Source: CAYIGN01 sp964363055 (GTDB lineage: Bacteria > Patescibacteriota > Minisyncoccia > Sungbacterales > HO2-52-23). Taken from it: DNA of 5,025 nt. The stretch spans positions 1-5,025 of the forward strand of contig CAYIGN010000051.1 in assembly GCA_964363055.1 (NCBI GenBank), in the 5' to 3' direction. Both the position numbers and the translations under genes were made by a program. Below are positions 1 through 4,320 of the stretch, piece by piece. The notes beneath the pieces were generated by a model. The model saw only the letters and a list, made by a program, of their open reading frames with translations, was not told the origin of the DNA and did no database searches. Positions within the stretch are counted from its first letter, which is position 1. Every line of letters begins with the position of its first letter.

Positions 1-250
1 CTCCTCCGCTCACTCCCAGTGAGTTATTCAGCCATAAGGCGCCCTCGCGCTGTTGATAATCAGGTCCGACATTAAGGGGAGGAGCGGGGTTGTTCTGCGG
101 GGGGGCAGTGGTTGGTTCAGACCATACTGCCCGTACTTCCTGAAGGAATATTCCTCCCAGGAGAAAGGCGCCCAAGAAGGCAAGAATACCTATTGAGATA
201 CGAGTAGTAGTATGGATGGTGTGGGTGGGGGGATTGAGAGACGGAGGCAT
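1..250 (-). CDS. Anchored or secreted surface protein, N-terminal part (runs off the window)
   Basis: Only the first 83 codons are inside the window; the C-terminus lies beyond base 1. The frame opens at an ATG (248-250) and an in-frame TGA a few codons upstream leaves no earlier start. Residues 1-17 are polar and Pro/Thr-rich. Residues 18-36 (ISIGILAFLGAFLLGGIFL) form one hydrophobic segment. VRA at 39-41 looks like a signal peptidase I site, so this may be a cleaved signal peptide or a signal anchor. The following stretch, rich in Pro, Asn and Ala (EPTTAPPQNNPAPPLNVG), leads to a Gly-rich 'LWLNNSLGVSGG'. From memory this architecture is common in Parcubacteria cell-surface or pilin-like proteins. 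The function of the missing part cannot be told. The Shine-Dalgarno is weak (AAGTGAG). Start and export are fairly certain; family is inference. Confidence 0.72.
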   Translation of the reverse strand, partial: MPPSLNPPTHTIHTTTRISIGILAFLGAFLLGGIFLQEVRAVWSEPTTAPPQNNPAPPLNVGPDYQQREGALWLNNSLGVSGG

Positions 251-309
251 ACGAGTGACTCACTTAGTTTAGTATTTTCATTTTTAGTTTTACATAGGGA
301 TTCGAATCT

Positions 310-338
310 ATTATAGCATGGTAGGTTTCGGCATCCAA
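310..338 (-). promoter_or_regulatory. Promoter of the 1-250 surface-protein gene
   Basis: Read on the minus strand, TTGGAT (338-333) is followed by a 17-bp spacer and a perfect TATAAT (315-310). The -10 is preceded by TG one base upstream, giving an extended -10 (TGCTATAAT). Transcription would start near 303, leaving a leader of about 50 nt before the ATG at 250. The -35 matches the consensus only in TTG, but the -10 is ideal. Confidence 0.7.
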
Positions 339-355
339 AACCGCTTTCTTTATGT

Positions 356-364
356 TGTGGATAA
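356..364 (-). promoter_or_regulatory. Perfect DnaA-box 9-mer (TTATCCACA)
   Basis: The plus strand reads TGTGGATAA, the exact complement of the high-affinity DnaA box TTATCCACA. It sits in the spacer between the divergent surface-protein and PaaK-like genes. A single exact 9-mer in 5 kb (both strands) is expected by chance only about 0.04 times. No origin genes are visible, so binding by DnaA is only a possibility. Confidence 0.4.
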
Positions 365-387
365 CTGGTTTCGAGATCATAGTGGGG

Positions 388-410
388 ATAAAAAATTGGC
401 CGTAGCCGGG
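388..410 (+). repeat. 23-bp direct repeat, copy 1
   Basis: This 23-bp sequence, with core TTGGCCGTAGCCGGG preceded by a six-A run, is identical to positions 2663-2685. Both copies are intergenic and in the same orientation. Similarity continues weakly past the end if one base is gapped (GGGAAAG against GGGGAAAC). Unlike the second copy, this one has no complementary arm nearby, so it would not form the long hairpin. It looks like half of a dispersed intergenic repeat. Confidence 0.75.
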
Positions 411-528
411 AAAGGGATTCTTGGTAAGAATGTGATTCTCTCGCAGGTTCCCCGCTGAGAAGAACGACGCCGAGACCTATCGAGCCCGTCTTTGGTTAAA
501 AAGTGAAAGTGAAGCCGCTTCAAGGTGT

Positions 529-1968
529 ATGGAATTACCCAATCTTTCTCATCGCGGGATGAAGCTTGAGCCCTGGCCCACGGACTATGACGATCGCTAC
601 CTGCCGGCCGCTCACCAGGACTCGTGGTGCCCGGAACTGGAAAAGGCCCCGCCGGAGGCGCGCGAGCGCGTGATACTTTTTAAGCTCAAAAACATTCTCG
701 CCTGGGCGTGGCAGACCAGCCCCTTTTACCGCCGCAAATGGGAGGCGGCCGGTGTCCATCCGGAGATGGTGCGCTCGCTTGAGGACTTTGCCAAATTTCC
801 CGTGGTGACCAAGCAGGAACTCCGCGCTACCCAGGATGAACATCCGCCCTTTGGAGGGCATCTGTGCGTAAATCCCGGGGAGGTCTCGCGCGTGCACGGC
901 ACAAGCGGCACTACCGGCACGCCCACGCTCTTTGGAATTCACAATAGCGACTGGCGGCGCATTGCGAATGCCCACGCCCGCATCATGTGGGCGGCCGGGA
1001 TACGGCCCTCTGATACGATCATAGTCGGTTCGCCTTTTAGTTTGTACGTCGGCAGCTGGGGCGTGCTTGCCGGCGGCCAGAGATTGGGCGCTACCATGCT
1101 GCCATTCGGCGCCGGCGTCTCCGGTCAGACCGCGGTCGCGGTGCGCTTGATGGAGCGAGTCAGACCGACGTGTTTCTACGGTACTCCTTCATACGCGCTG
1201 AGGGTGGCTGAAGTGGCAGCCGCGGAAGGTTTGGACCCCAAGCGCGACTTTGGGCTCCGCATCATGTTTTTTTCAGGCGAGCCGGGGGCCGGGATCCCCG
1301 CCACCAAAAAGAAAATTGAAGATATATTCGGCGCGGCCGTGATTGACATGGGCTCCACCGCCGAGATGACTCCTTGGATGACCAATGGCGAGTGCATCAA
1401 GCGCACCGGCATGCATCTCTGGCAGGATATTGTCTATGCCGAGGTGTGCGATCCGGCGACATTCAAGCCGGTCCCCTTCGGCGCTGAAGGTACACCGATT
1501 TATACCCATCTTGAGCGCATTTCTCAACCCATGATTCGGTTTTTGTCCGGAGACCTCACGCGCTGGGTGGCTGATCCTTGCCCGTGCGGGCGCACTTACC
1601 CGCGTCTGCCGCAGGGCATCTACGGCCGCATTGACAATATGCTCGTGGTGCGCGGGCACAATGTCTATCCGCATGTGGTGGAAGATACGCTCCGCGCTAT
1701 TCCCGGCCTGGGCGAGGAGTTTCGGATCATTGTCTCGCGCCAAGAGGCGCTGGATGAATTCGTGGTTGAGGCTGAGTATGATGAAGCCCATCAAGAGCCC
1801 GCAGCCCGCGCGCTCTTGGCGGCCAATGCAATAGAAAAACTCCGGCAGGCCCTGGGCGTGCGGCCGGTACTGAAGCTTCTTGCGCGGGGGACGCTGGAGC
1901 GCACCGAGTTCAAAGCCAAGCGCGTCATTGACAACCGCGAGCTTTTCCGGCAGGCGCTCAGTTCTTGA
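529..1968 (+). CDS. Phenylacetate-CoA ligase (PaaK) family AMP-forming ligase
   Basis: This 479-residue protein belongs to the adenylate-forming superfamily, which activates a carboxylic acid with ATP to an acyl-AMP and usually passes it to CoA. The PaaK-type N-terminus is at about 33-100 (SPFYRRKWEAAGVHP, then SLEDFAKFPVVTKQEL). The phosphate-binding loop is GTSGTTGTP (124-132). SGEPG is at 249-253, the aromatic/ATP motif GSTAEMTPW at 275-283, and the ribose-binding GD at 341-342. CPCGRT is at 351-356, the hinge GRIDNMLVVRG at 366-376 and NVYP at 378-381. The likely C-terminal catalytic lysine is K462 in EFKAKRV. Family members are usually near 430-440 residues; the excess is N-terminal. The start at 529 has AAGG (522-525) only 3 nt away. 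ATG 559 has no better site, and no start codon occurs upstream before a stop at 433. No paa genes adjoin, so the substrate is unknown: an aromatic acid, another acid, or a CapK-like role are all possible. Confidence 0.88.
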   Translation: MELPNLSHRGMKLEPWPTDYDDRYLPAAHQDSWCPELEKAPPEARERVILFKLKNILAWAWQTSPFYRRKWEAAGVHPEMVRSLEDFAKFPVVTKQELRATQDEHPPFGGHLCVNPGEVSRVHGTSGTTGTPTLFGIHNSDWRRIANAHARIMWAAGIRPSDTIIVGSPFSLYVGSWGVLAGGQRLGATMLPFGAGVSGQTAVAVRLMERVRPTCFYGTPSYALRVAEVAAAEGLDPKRDFGLRIMFFSGEPGAGIPATKKKIEDIFGAAVIDMGSTAEMTPWMTNGECIKRTGMHLWQDIVYAEVCDPATFKPVPFGAEGTPIYTHLERISQPMIRFLSGDLTRWVADPCPCGRTYPRLPQGIYGRIDNMLVVRGHNVYPHVVEDTLRAIPGLGEEFRIIVSRQEALDEFVVEAEYDEAHQEPAARALLAANAIEKLRQALGVRPVLKLLARGTLERTEFKAKRVIDNRELFRQALSS

Positions 1969-1971
1969 AAC

Positions 1972-2005
1972 AAAAAAGGGTCTGCTGGAGATCCAGTAAA
2001 CCCTT
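1972..2005 (-). terminator. Rho-independent terminator of the cupin gene
   Basis: Read leftwards, the stem AAGGGT...CTGG pairs with CCAG...ACCCTT (hairpin 1976-2005), with a 3x3 internal loop and a 4-nt apical loop. It is followed directly by a run of six T (1977-1972, two of them in the stem base). It begins 33 nt after the cupin stop codon. For the convergent PaaK-like gene ending at 1968, the same hairpin has no T-run on its far side, so it is a terminator mainly in the minus direction. Confidence 0.75.
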
Positions 2006-2038
2006 GCGAAACTGACGGCTTTTCCCTGCGGAGTGCCA

Positions 2039-2542
2039 TTAGAGGAATGGACATCTGTCTATGGGGACGAGTTCAAAGTCGTCATTCACGCCGTTCTCAA
2101 TGGGAGGCGTCTGGACCGACAGAAATTCAAACCCCATCCCGAGCTTGGCCGCAAACGTATGCACGGTGCCGGGGAGGACGTCAAACATATCTCCAGATTT
2201 CACCTTAAGCCAGAGGCCGATGTATGCGAATCCTTCCTCCGATTTTAGTTCGGAAAGGTGCTCTTTCCTCCCCAGGATACTAATGAAGGCGCGAGCGCGC
2301 ATGTGCTTGTGGGCCTTATGACTCAAGTCCGTGGGCACGCGCACGAGCTCTATTTGCATTTTTTTGGGCAAGAGGCGATGCGCTTTGAGCAGCGATGAGA
2401 TCACATCTTCAGGTAAGCGCGTCTTTGGAAATCCGTGGTATTCTTTCATGTTCGCCAGCAAAGTTCTCACTTCCTCGTCCGAGCGTTCTCTCAACCATGC
2501 GATCAGTTCCTTAGAAACGTCGTGGAGCGTTTCCCGCGTCAT
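2039..2542 (-). CDS. Small cupin-domain protein of unknown function
   Basis: The start at 2542 gives 167 residues. It is chosen over ATG 2563 because GGAGG (2550-2554) lies 7 nt upstream of it, inside the longer reading. Residues 1-62 look helical and charged (ELIAWLRERSDEEVRTLLA). Residues 70-160 look like a single RmlC-type cupin barrel. Motif 1 is HKAHKHMRARAFISILG (75-91) with candidate metal ligands H78 and H80. Motif 2 is GDMFDVLPGTVHTF (117-130) with H128, followed by the typical FEFLSVQTPPIE strand. The glutamate normally found after the HxH pair is not obvious (R82/A83/R84), so metal binding may be altered or lost. Cupins of this kind include sugar isomerases, epimerases and small-molecule sensors; the sequence does not decide. 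It is monocistronic, with its own promoter (2626-2653) and terminator (1972-2005). Confidence 0.78.
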   Translation of the reverse strand: MTRETLHDVSKELIAWLRERSDEEVRTLLANMKEYHGFPKTRLPEDVISSLLKAHRLLPKKMQIELVRVPTDLSHKAHKHMRARAFISILGRKEHLSELKSEEGFAYIGLWLKVKSGDMFDVLPGTVHTFAAKLGMGFEFLSVQTPPIENGVNDDFELVPIDRCPFL

Positions 2543-2549
2543 GTCTTTT

Positions 2550-2554
2550 CCTCC
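2550..2554 (-). promoter_or_regulatory. Shine-Dalgarno site that fixes the cupin start
   Basis: The minus strand reads GGAGG within AGGGAGGAAAAGAC, 7 nt before the ATG at 2542. It is the best ribosome-binding site in the window. It falls inside the longer reading from ATG 2563, which itself has no good site, so the shorter protein is preferred. Confidence 0.75.
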
Positions 2555-2625
2555 CTCTCCCATTGGACTCGTTTTCCCTTATTTATGTTTATTATCCTTT
2601 ACAAGGTGCAAAGTTACTTAATGAG

Positions 2626-2653
2626 AATATACGAGGTGCGGGCGGGCTGTCAA
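2626..2653 (-). promoter_or_regulatory. Sigma-70-type promoter of the cupin gene
   Basis: On the minus strand a perfect TTGACA (2653-2648) is followed by a 16-bp spacer and TATATT (2631-2626, five of six consensus bases). Start of transcription is predicted near 2619, giving a leader of about 77 nt before the ATG at 2542. The spacer is GC-rich. The 23-bp repeat and its hairpin begin about 10 bp upstream of the -35. Confidence 0.75.
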
Positions 2654-2662
2654 ATGACCCAT

Positions 2663-2685
2663 ATAAAAAATTGGCCGTAGCCGGG
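2663..2685 (+). repeat. 23-bp direct repeat, copy 2
   Basis: Identical over 23 bases to 388-410 and in the same orientation. Here the copy forms the left arm of a long hairpin: its core GGCCGTAGCCG (2673-2683) reappears inverted as CGGCTACGGCC at 2718-2728, so this locus holds a pair of arms whereas the first locus holds one. Confidence 0.75.
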
Positions 2686-2729
2686 GAAACAACCTAATGA
2701 GTTCTAAGTTGCTTTCTCGGCTACGGCCG
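2672..2729. repeat. Long imperfect hairpin built from the repeat core
   Basis: Positions 2672-2696 pair with 2705-2729. The outer 11 bp are perfect (GGCCGTAGCCG with CGGCTACGGCC). Then come two G-T wobbles if transcribed as plus-strand RNA, one A-C mismatch, a 4-bp CAAC/GTTG block, a C-A mismatch and two more pairs, with an apical loop of about 8 nt. There is no T-run at either side, so it is not a simple terminator. It lies just upstream of the cupin promoter and is not obviously transcribed from any promoter I can see. Confidence 0.65.
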
Positions 2730-2737
2730 TTGTAGGT

Positions 2738-2755
2738 GTCCCGACTGGTCGGGAC
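2738..2755. repeat. Perfect 18-bp palindromic hairpin
   Basis: GTCCCGAC (2738-2745) and GTCGGGAC (2748-2755) are exact reverse complements separated by TG. It starts 9 bp after the long hairpin and is flanked by AAAA on the right, so neither strand has a T-run immediately after the stem. It resembles the short GC-rich palindromic units found dispersed in many genomes; only one copy occurs in this window. Confidence 0.65.
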
Positions 2756-2849
2756 AAAAGAGAATTGTTGGGAAAGAACGGTAAATGTGGAGAGAACGGC
2801 TGTGGGCTCTGAAGTCAATTTTATCGCGTAAGCGTGAGCTTTTTTGCTC

Positions 2850-2877
2850 GAGGGGTCAGATGTTATTCACACCCCTC
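2850..2877. repeat. 7-bp hairpin carrying a DnaA-box-like sequence in its loop
   Basis: GAGGGGT (2850-2856) pairs with ACCCCTC (2871-2877). The 14-nt loop holds most of TTATTCACA (2863-2871), which matches the relaxed DnaA-box consensus TTATNCACA. It lacks a T-run, so it is not a terminator. Confidence 0.45.
2863..2871 (+). promoter_or_regulatory. DnaA-box-like 9-mer (TTATTCACA)
   Basis: TTATTCACA fits TTATNCACA. It has the same orientation as the perfect box at 2929-2937, with 57 bp between the two sites. Function is unproven; no dnaA, dnaN or AT-rich unwinding segment is visible nearby. Confidence 0.35.
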
Positions 2878-2886
2878 CTCTCCAAC

Positions 2887-2918
2887 GAGAGCTATTCTCT
2901 CACACCGATGAGAGCTAT
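2887..2918 (+). repeat. Two 9-bp direct repeats with alternative stem partners
   Basis: GAGAGCTAT occurs at 2887-2895 and 2910-2918, 23 bp apart start to start. The GAGAG of the first copy can pair either with CTCTC upstream (2878-2882, loop CAAC) or with CTCTC downstream (2897-2901, loop CTATT). The second copy can also pair with the downstream CTCTC. Mutually exclusive stems of this kind would matter only if the region is transcribed, which is not shown. Confidence 0.4.
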
Positions 2919-2928
2919 GCAAACCGAG

Positions 2929-2937
2929 TTATCCACA
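2929..2937 (+). promoter_or_regulatory. Perfect DnaA-box 9-mer (TTATCCACA)
   Basis: An exact TTATCCACA lies between the second GAGAGCTAT copy and the nth terminator palindrome. It is the second exact 9-mer in this window and the third counting TTATTCACA at 2863. It could bind DnaA or be chance; the surrounding genes are not origin genes. Confidence 0.4.
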
Positions 2938-2940
2938 CGT

Positions 2941-2999
2941 TAAAACCCACTTTCAACATTTCGTACGATCGTACAAATTGTTGAAAGTGGGCTGTTTTA
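2941..2999. terminator. Terminator palindrome after nth, probably bidirectional
   Basis: A 46-bp inverted repeat (2946-2991) has arms CCCACTTTCAACA / TGTTGAAAGTGGG. Its interior continues to pair apart from two mismatched positions, down to a perfect central GTACGATCGTAC (2963-2974). Flanking TAAAAC (2941-2946) and GTTTTA (2994-2999) give a short T-run after the stem on either strand. It starts 3 bp beyond the nth stop codon, so it most likely ends nth transcription. The T-runs are only four bases and the stem is far longer than terminators need, so a second role is possible. Confidence 0.65.
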
Positions 3000-3001
3000 C
3001 T

Positions 3002-3673
3002 TTACTTTTTGAATCTTGGAAATTGAAATGCTGATGGACAAACATCGGCGAGCGGGCATAGATCACATCGCGGGTCGCGCGCGGCGCAAACGGCTCGGCC
3101 GTGATCAATCAAAAGGTATGTGGTCTTGAACCAGTCCTTTTGGGGGAGGAGCGTCATTAAATCCTGTTCAATTTTTTCCGGATTGTCTGATCGCGAGAGG
3201 CCGAGGCGTTGAGACAGGCGGCGGACGTGGGTATCTACCGCAATCCCCTCGGCGATCCCGTAGGCGTTGCCCAGGACGACATTGGCGGTTTTGCGGGCAA
3301 CCCCGCGCAGGGCGAGCAATTCCGGCATGGTTTTGGGCACTTTCCCATTGAATTTTTCTTTGATCATCCGCGCCGAGGTGAGGATGCTTTTTGCCTTGGC
3401 GCGGTAGAATCCGGTCGGCTTTATCATCCGCTCAAATTCTTTCGGATCGGCTTTGACGTAGTCCTCCAGCGACCGGTATTTTTTGAAAAGCGCGGCGGTT
3501 ACCTCGTTCACTTTTTTGTCGGTGCATTGCGCCGAGAGGATGACCGCCACCAACAGTTCCCAGTTGTTGGAGTAGTTGAGGACGATTTTGGCCTTGGGAT
3601 AGGCGCCTTTGAGCCGCCGGATGATTTCACCCGCGCGTTTTATGCGTGCCTGACGCGACTCGATCTTGGGCAT
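3002..3673 (-). CDS. nth: Endonuclease III, base-excision repair DNA glycosylase/AP lyase
   Basis: Endonuclease III removes oxidised pyrimidines from DNA and cuts the resulting abasic site. From ATG 3673 the protein has 223 residues (E. coli Nth has 211). VAVILSAQCTD (43-52) matches the LLSAQATD region. The helix-hairpin-helix is LRGVARKTANVVLG (122-135), with K128 at the catalytic lysine position. VDTHVRRLSQRLGL (146-159) carries the catalytic aspartate D147. Cysteines 196, 203, 206 and 212 (C-x6-C-x2-C-x5-C) bind a 4Fe-4S cluster. The usual LPGVGRKT reads LRGVARKT here, a mild change in the DNA-binding hairpin. The frame stays open to a TTG at 3715, but that codon is inside a perfect palindrome; ATG 3688 is another option. 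None has a clear Shine-Dalgarno. nth follows the membrane-protein gene by about 58 nt. Confidence 0.93.
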   Translation of the reverse strand: MPKIESRQARIKRAGEIIRRLKGAYPKAKIVLNYSNNWELLVAVILSAQCTDKKVNEVTAALFKKYRSLEDYVKADPKEFERMIKPTGFYRAKAKSILTSARMIKEKFNGKVPKTMPELLALRGVARKTANVVLGNAYGIAEGIAVDTHVRRLSQRLGLSRSDNPEKIEQDLMTLLPQKDWFKTTYLLIDHGRAVCAARDPRCDLCPLADVCPSAFQFPRFKK

Positions 3674-3694
3674 AGGAGTAAACCGCATTCCCAA

Positions 3695-3732
3695 ACGACA
3701 TTCGCACATTCTCAAGAATGTGCGAATGTCGT
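3695..3732. repeat. Perfect 38-bp palindrome in the nth upstream gap
   Basis: The arms ACGACATTCGCACATTCT (3695-3712) and AGAATGTGCGAATGTCGT (3715-3732) are exact complements around a central CA, so an RNA hairpin of about 17-18 bp is possible. It begins exactly at the last base of the upstream gene's TGA and ends about 21 bp before the preferred nth ATG. Each arm contains a doubled unit (GAATGT-GC-GAATGT). There is only a three-T run after it in the minus direction, so termination would be weak. It may stabilise the upstream mRNA 3' end, attenuate nth, or be an operator. Confidence 0.8.
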
Positions 3733-4256
3733 CAGTGGGGTTTGTTTTGTATAGCGTGTCTCTGTATAGCGCGTCTCGGTATGACGAAAAACCAAAGTGA
3801 GAGGACTACGAGGAGTGCGACGTTGGGGATATAAATCCAAGGATTTGACCAGTGCCAGCCGTCAAACCGATACTCTGAGATTGGCCAGAGAAACGGGGTG
3901 GGGAAGAACTGGCGCGTGTGGCCGAAAATATCAAAAATAACATGGAGCCCCCAGGCAGCCATCTCCCACAGTGGTTTTCTGCGAATAATCCAGACGAGAA
4001 AGAAGGCAGCGAGAAATATGACTAAGCTATGGGTCGGTCCATAGAGCGAGTGAATGTAGTCAGGTACCCAGCTGTCATCGTTGACATTCGTAAATAGCGG
4101 CGGTCGCGACGCCAGCCCAAGATAGGTGCTCACAAAAAATAGCCCGAACGAGAAAAGGTCCGGCGCGAATCCAAATCCAAACGCGGTCCAGAAACTTCTC
4201 CGGTTTTTTCTTCCAAAAGCGACCGCACCCCACAAGCCGTGGGAAAGTGGATCCAT
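3732..4256 (-). CDS. DUF457/YdjM-like membrane-bound putative metal-dependent hydrolase
   Basis: From ATG 4256 the protein has 174 residues. It shows the pattern of the inner-membrane DUF457 (YdjM-type) family, whose members carry conserved His/Asp residues thought to bind metal. These are the N-terminal MDPLSHGLWGAV (H6), GFAPDLFSF (29-37, D33), HSLYGPTHS (69-77, H69 and H76) and GLHVIFDIFGH (103-113, H105, D109, H113). Hydrophobic segments lie at about 22-48, 77-92, 101-112 and 143-160. The following RRAIQRHAIQNKPH tail is basic and should be cytoplasmic if standard topology holds. The frame extends to a TTG at 4277, but the ATG gives the usual family start. No Shine-Dalgarno is visible for either. 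The enzymatic activity of the family is not settled. The C-terminal tail is coded by a 15-bp tandem repeat. Confidence 0.8.
   Translation of the reverse strand: MDPLSHGLWGAVAFGRKNRRSFWTAFGFGFAPDLFSFGLFFVSTYLGLASRPPLFTNVNDDSWVPDYIHSLYGPTHSLVIFLAAFFLVWIIRRKPLWEMAAWGLHVIFDIFGHTRQFFPTPFLWPISEYRFDGWHWSNPWIYIPNVALLVVLSLWFFVIPRRAIQRHAIQNKPH
3748..3777. repeat. Two 15-bp tandem repeats in the membrane-protein 3' end
   Basis: TGTATAGCGTGTCTC (3748-3762) is followed at once by TGTATAGCGCGTCTC (3763-3777), differing at one base. Because 15 is a multiple of three, the duplication keeps frame and codes for the repeated AIQ unit in the C-terminal tail (AIQRH then AIQNK). It looks like a recent slippage duplication that lengthened the tail by five residues. 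Confidence 0.75.
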
Positions 4257-4320
4257 ATATTCATAAGAGTAACACAAATAGGAGTATTGCTGTATCTATC
4301 CAGCAGTAAAGAGCCAGGGT

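Larger units (their letters stand above)
2543..3001. other. 459-bp non-coding region rich in inverted repeats
   Basis: No convincing gene is present; the short frames here lack ribosome-binding sites and any recognisable protein. From left to right it holds the cupin leader and promoter (to 2653), the second copy of the 23-bp repeat (2663-2685) within a long hairpin (2672-2729), and a perfect 18-bp palindrome (2738-2755). It then has a plainer stretch (2756-2829), a hairpin with a DnaA-box-like loop (2850-2877), overlapping CTCTC/GAGAG stem options (2878-2914), a perfect DnaA box (2929-2937) and the nth terminator palindrome (2946-2991). This density suggests a repeat-type intergenic element, a structured RNA, or a protein-binding region. 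The sequence alone does not tell which. Confidence 0.6.

Noticed and set aside
1273..1794. 173-codon open frame on the minus strand
   Set aside because: Antisense to the PaaK-like gene, which carries all adenylation motifs here; a long shadow frame favoured by the GC-rich codons.
529..1968. Recent horizontal transfer of the PaaK-like gene from base composition
   Set aside because: It is GC-rich at third positions, but nth looks similar, so composition alone does not separate it from its neighbours.
2618..2818. 66-codon open frame on the minus strand across the hairpin region
   Set aside because: No ribosome-binding site, no recognisable features, and it runs through both hairpins and the cupin promoter.
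2830..2845. Small plus-strand terminator (AAGC, loop GTGA, GCTT, then Ts)
   Set aside because: The stem is only 4 bp and no plus-strand gene ends upstream, so it cannot be supported despite the GNRA-type loop and T-run.
2887..2918. Possible start of a CRISPR array (GAGAGCTAT units 23 bp apart)
   Set aside because: Only two 9-bp units, no further copies, and no cas genes; far too short for CRISPR repeats.
3674..3715. Extra 14 residues at the nth N-terminus from a TTG start
   Set aside because: The TTG lies in the centre of a perfect palindrome and has no Shine-Dalgarno; endonuclease III homologues begin close to the ATG at 3673.
3209..3754. 181-codon open frame on the plus strand
   Set aside because: It lies opposite nth, whose motifs (HhH, catalytic Asp, four cluster Cys) are unmistakable; the plus-strand translation resembles no family and has no ribosome-binding site.
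4257..4320. Promoter for the DUF457-like gene (TTTACT - 16 bp - AATACT on the minus strand)
   Set aside because: Both boxes match only four of six bases and the gene may be read through from the beta-helix gene; too weak to list.
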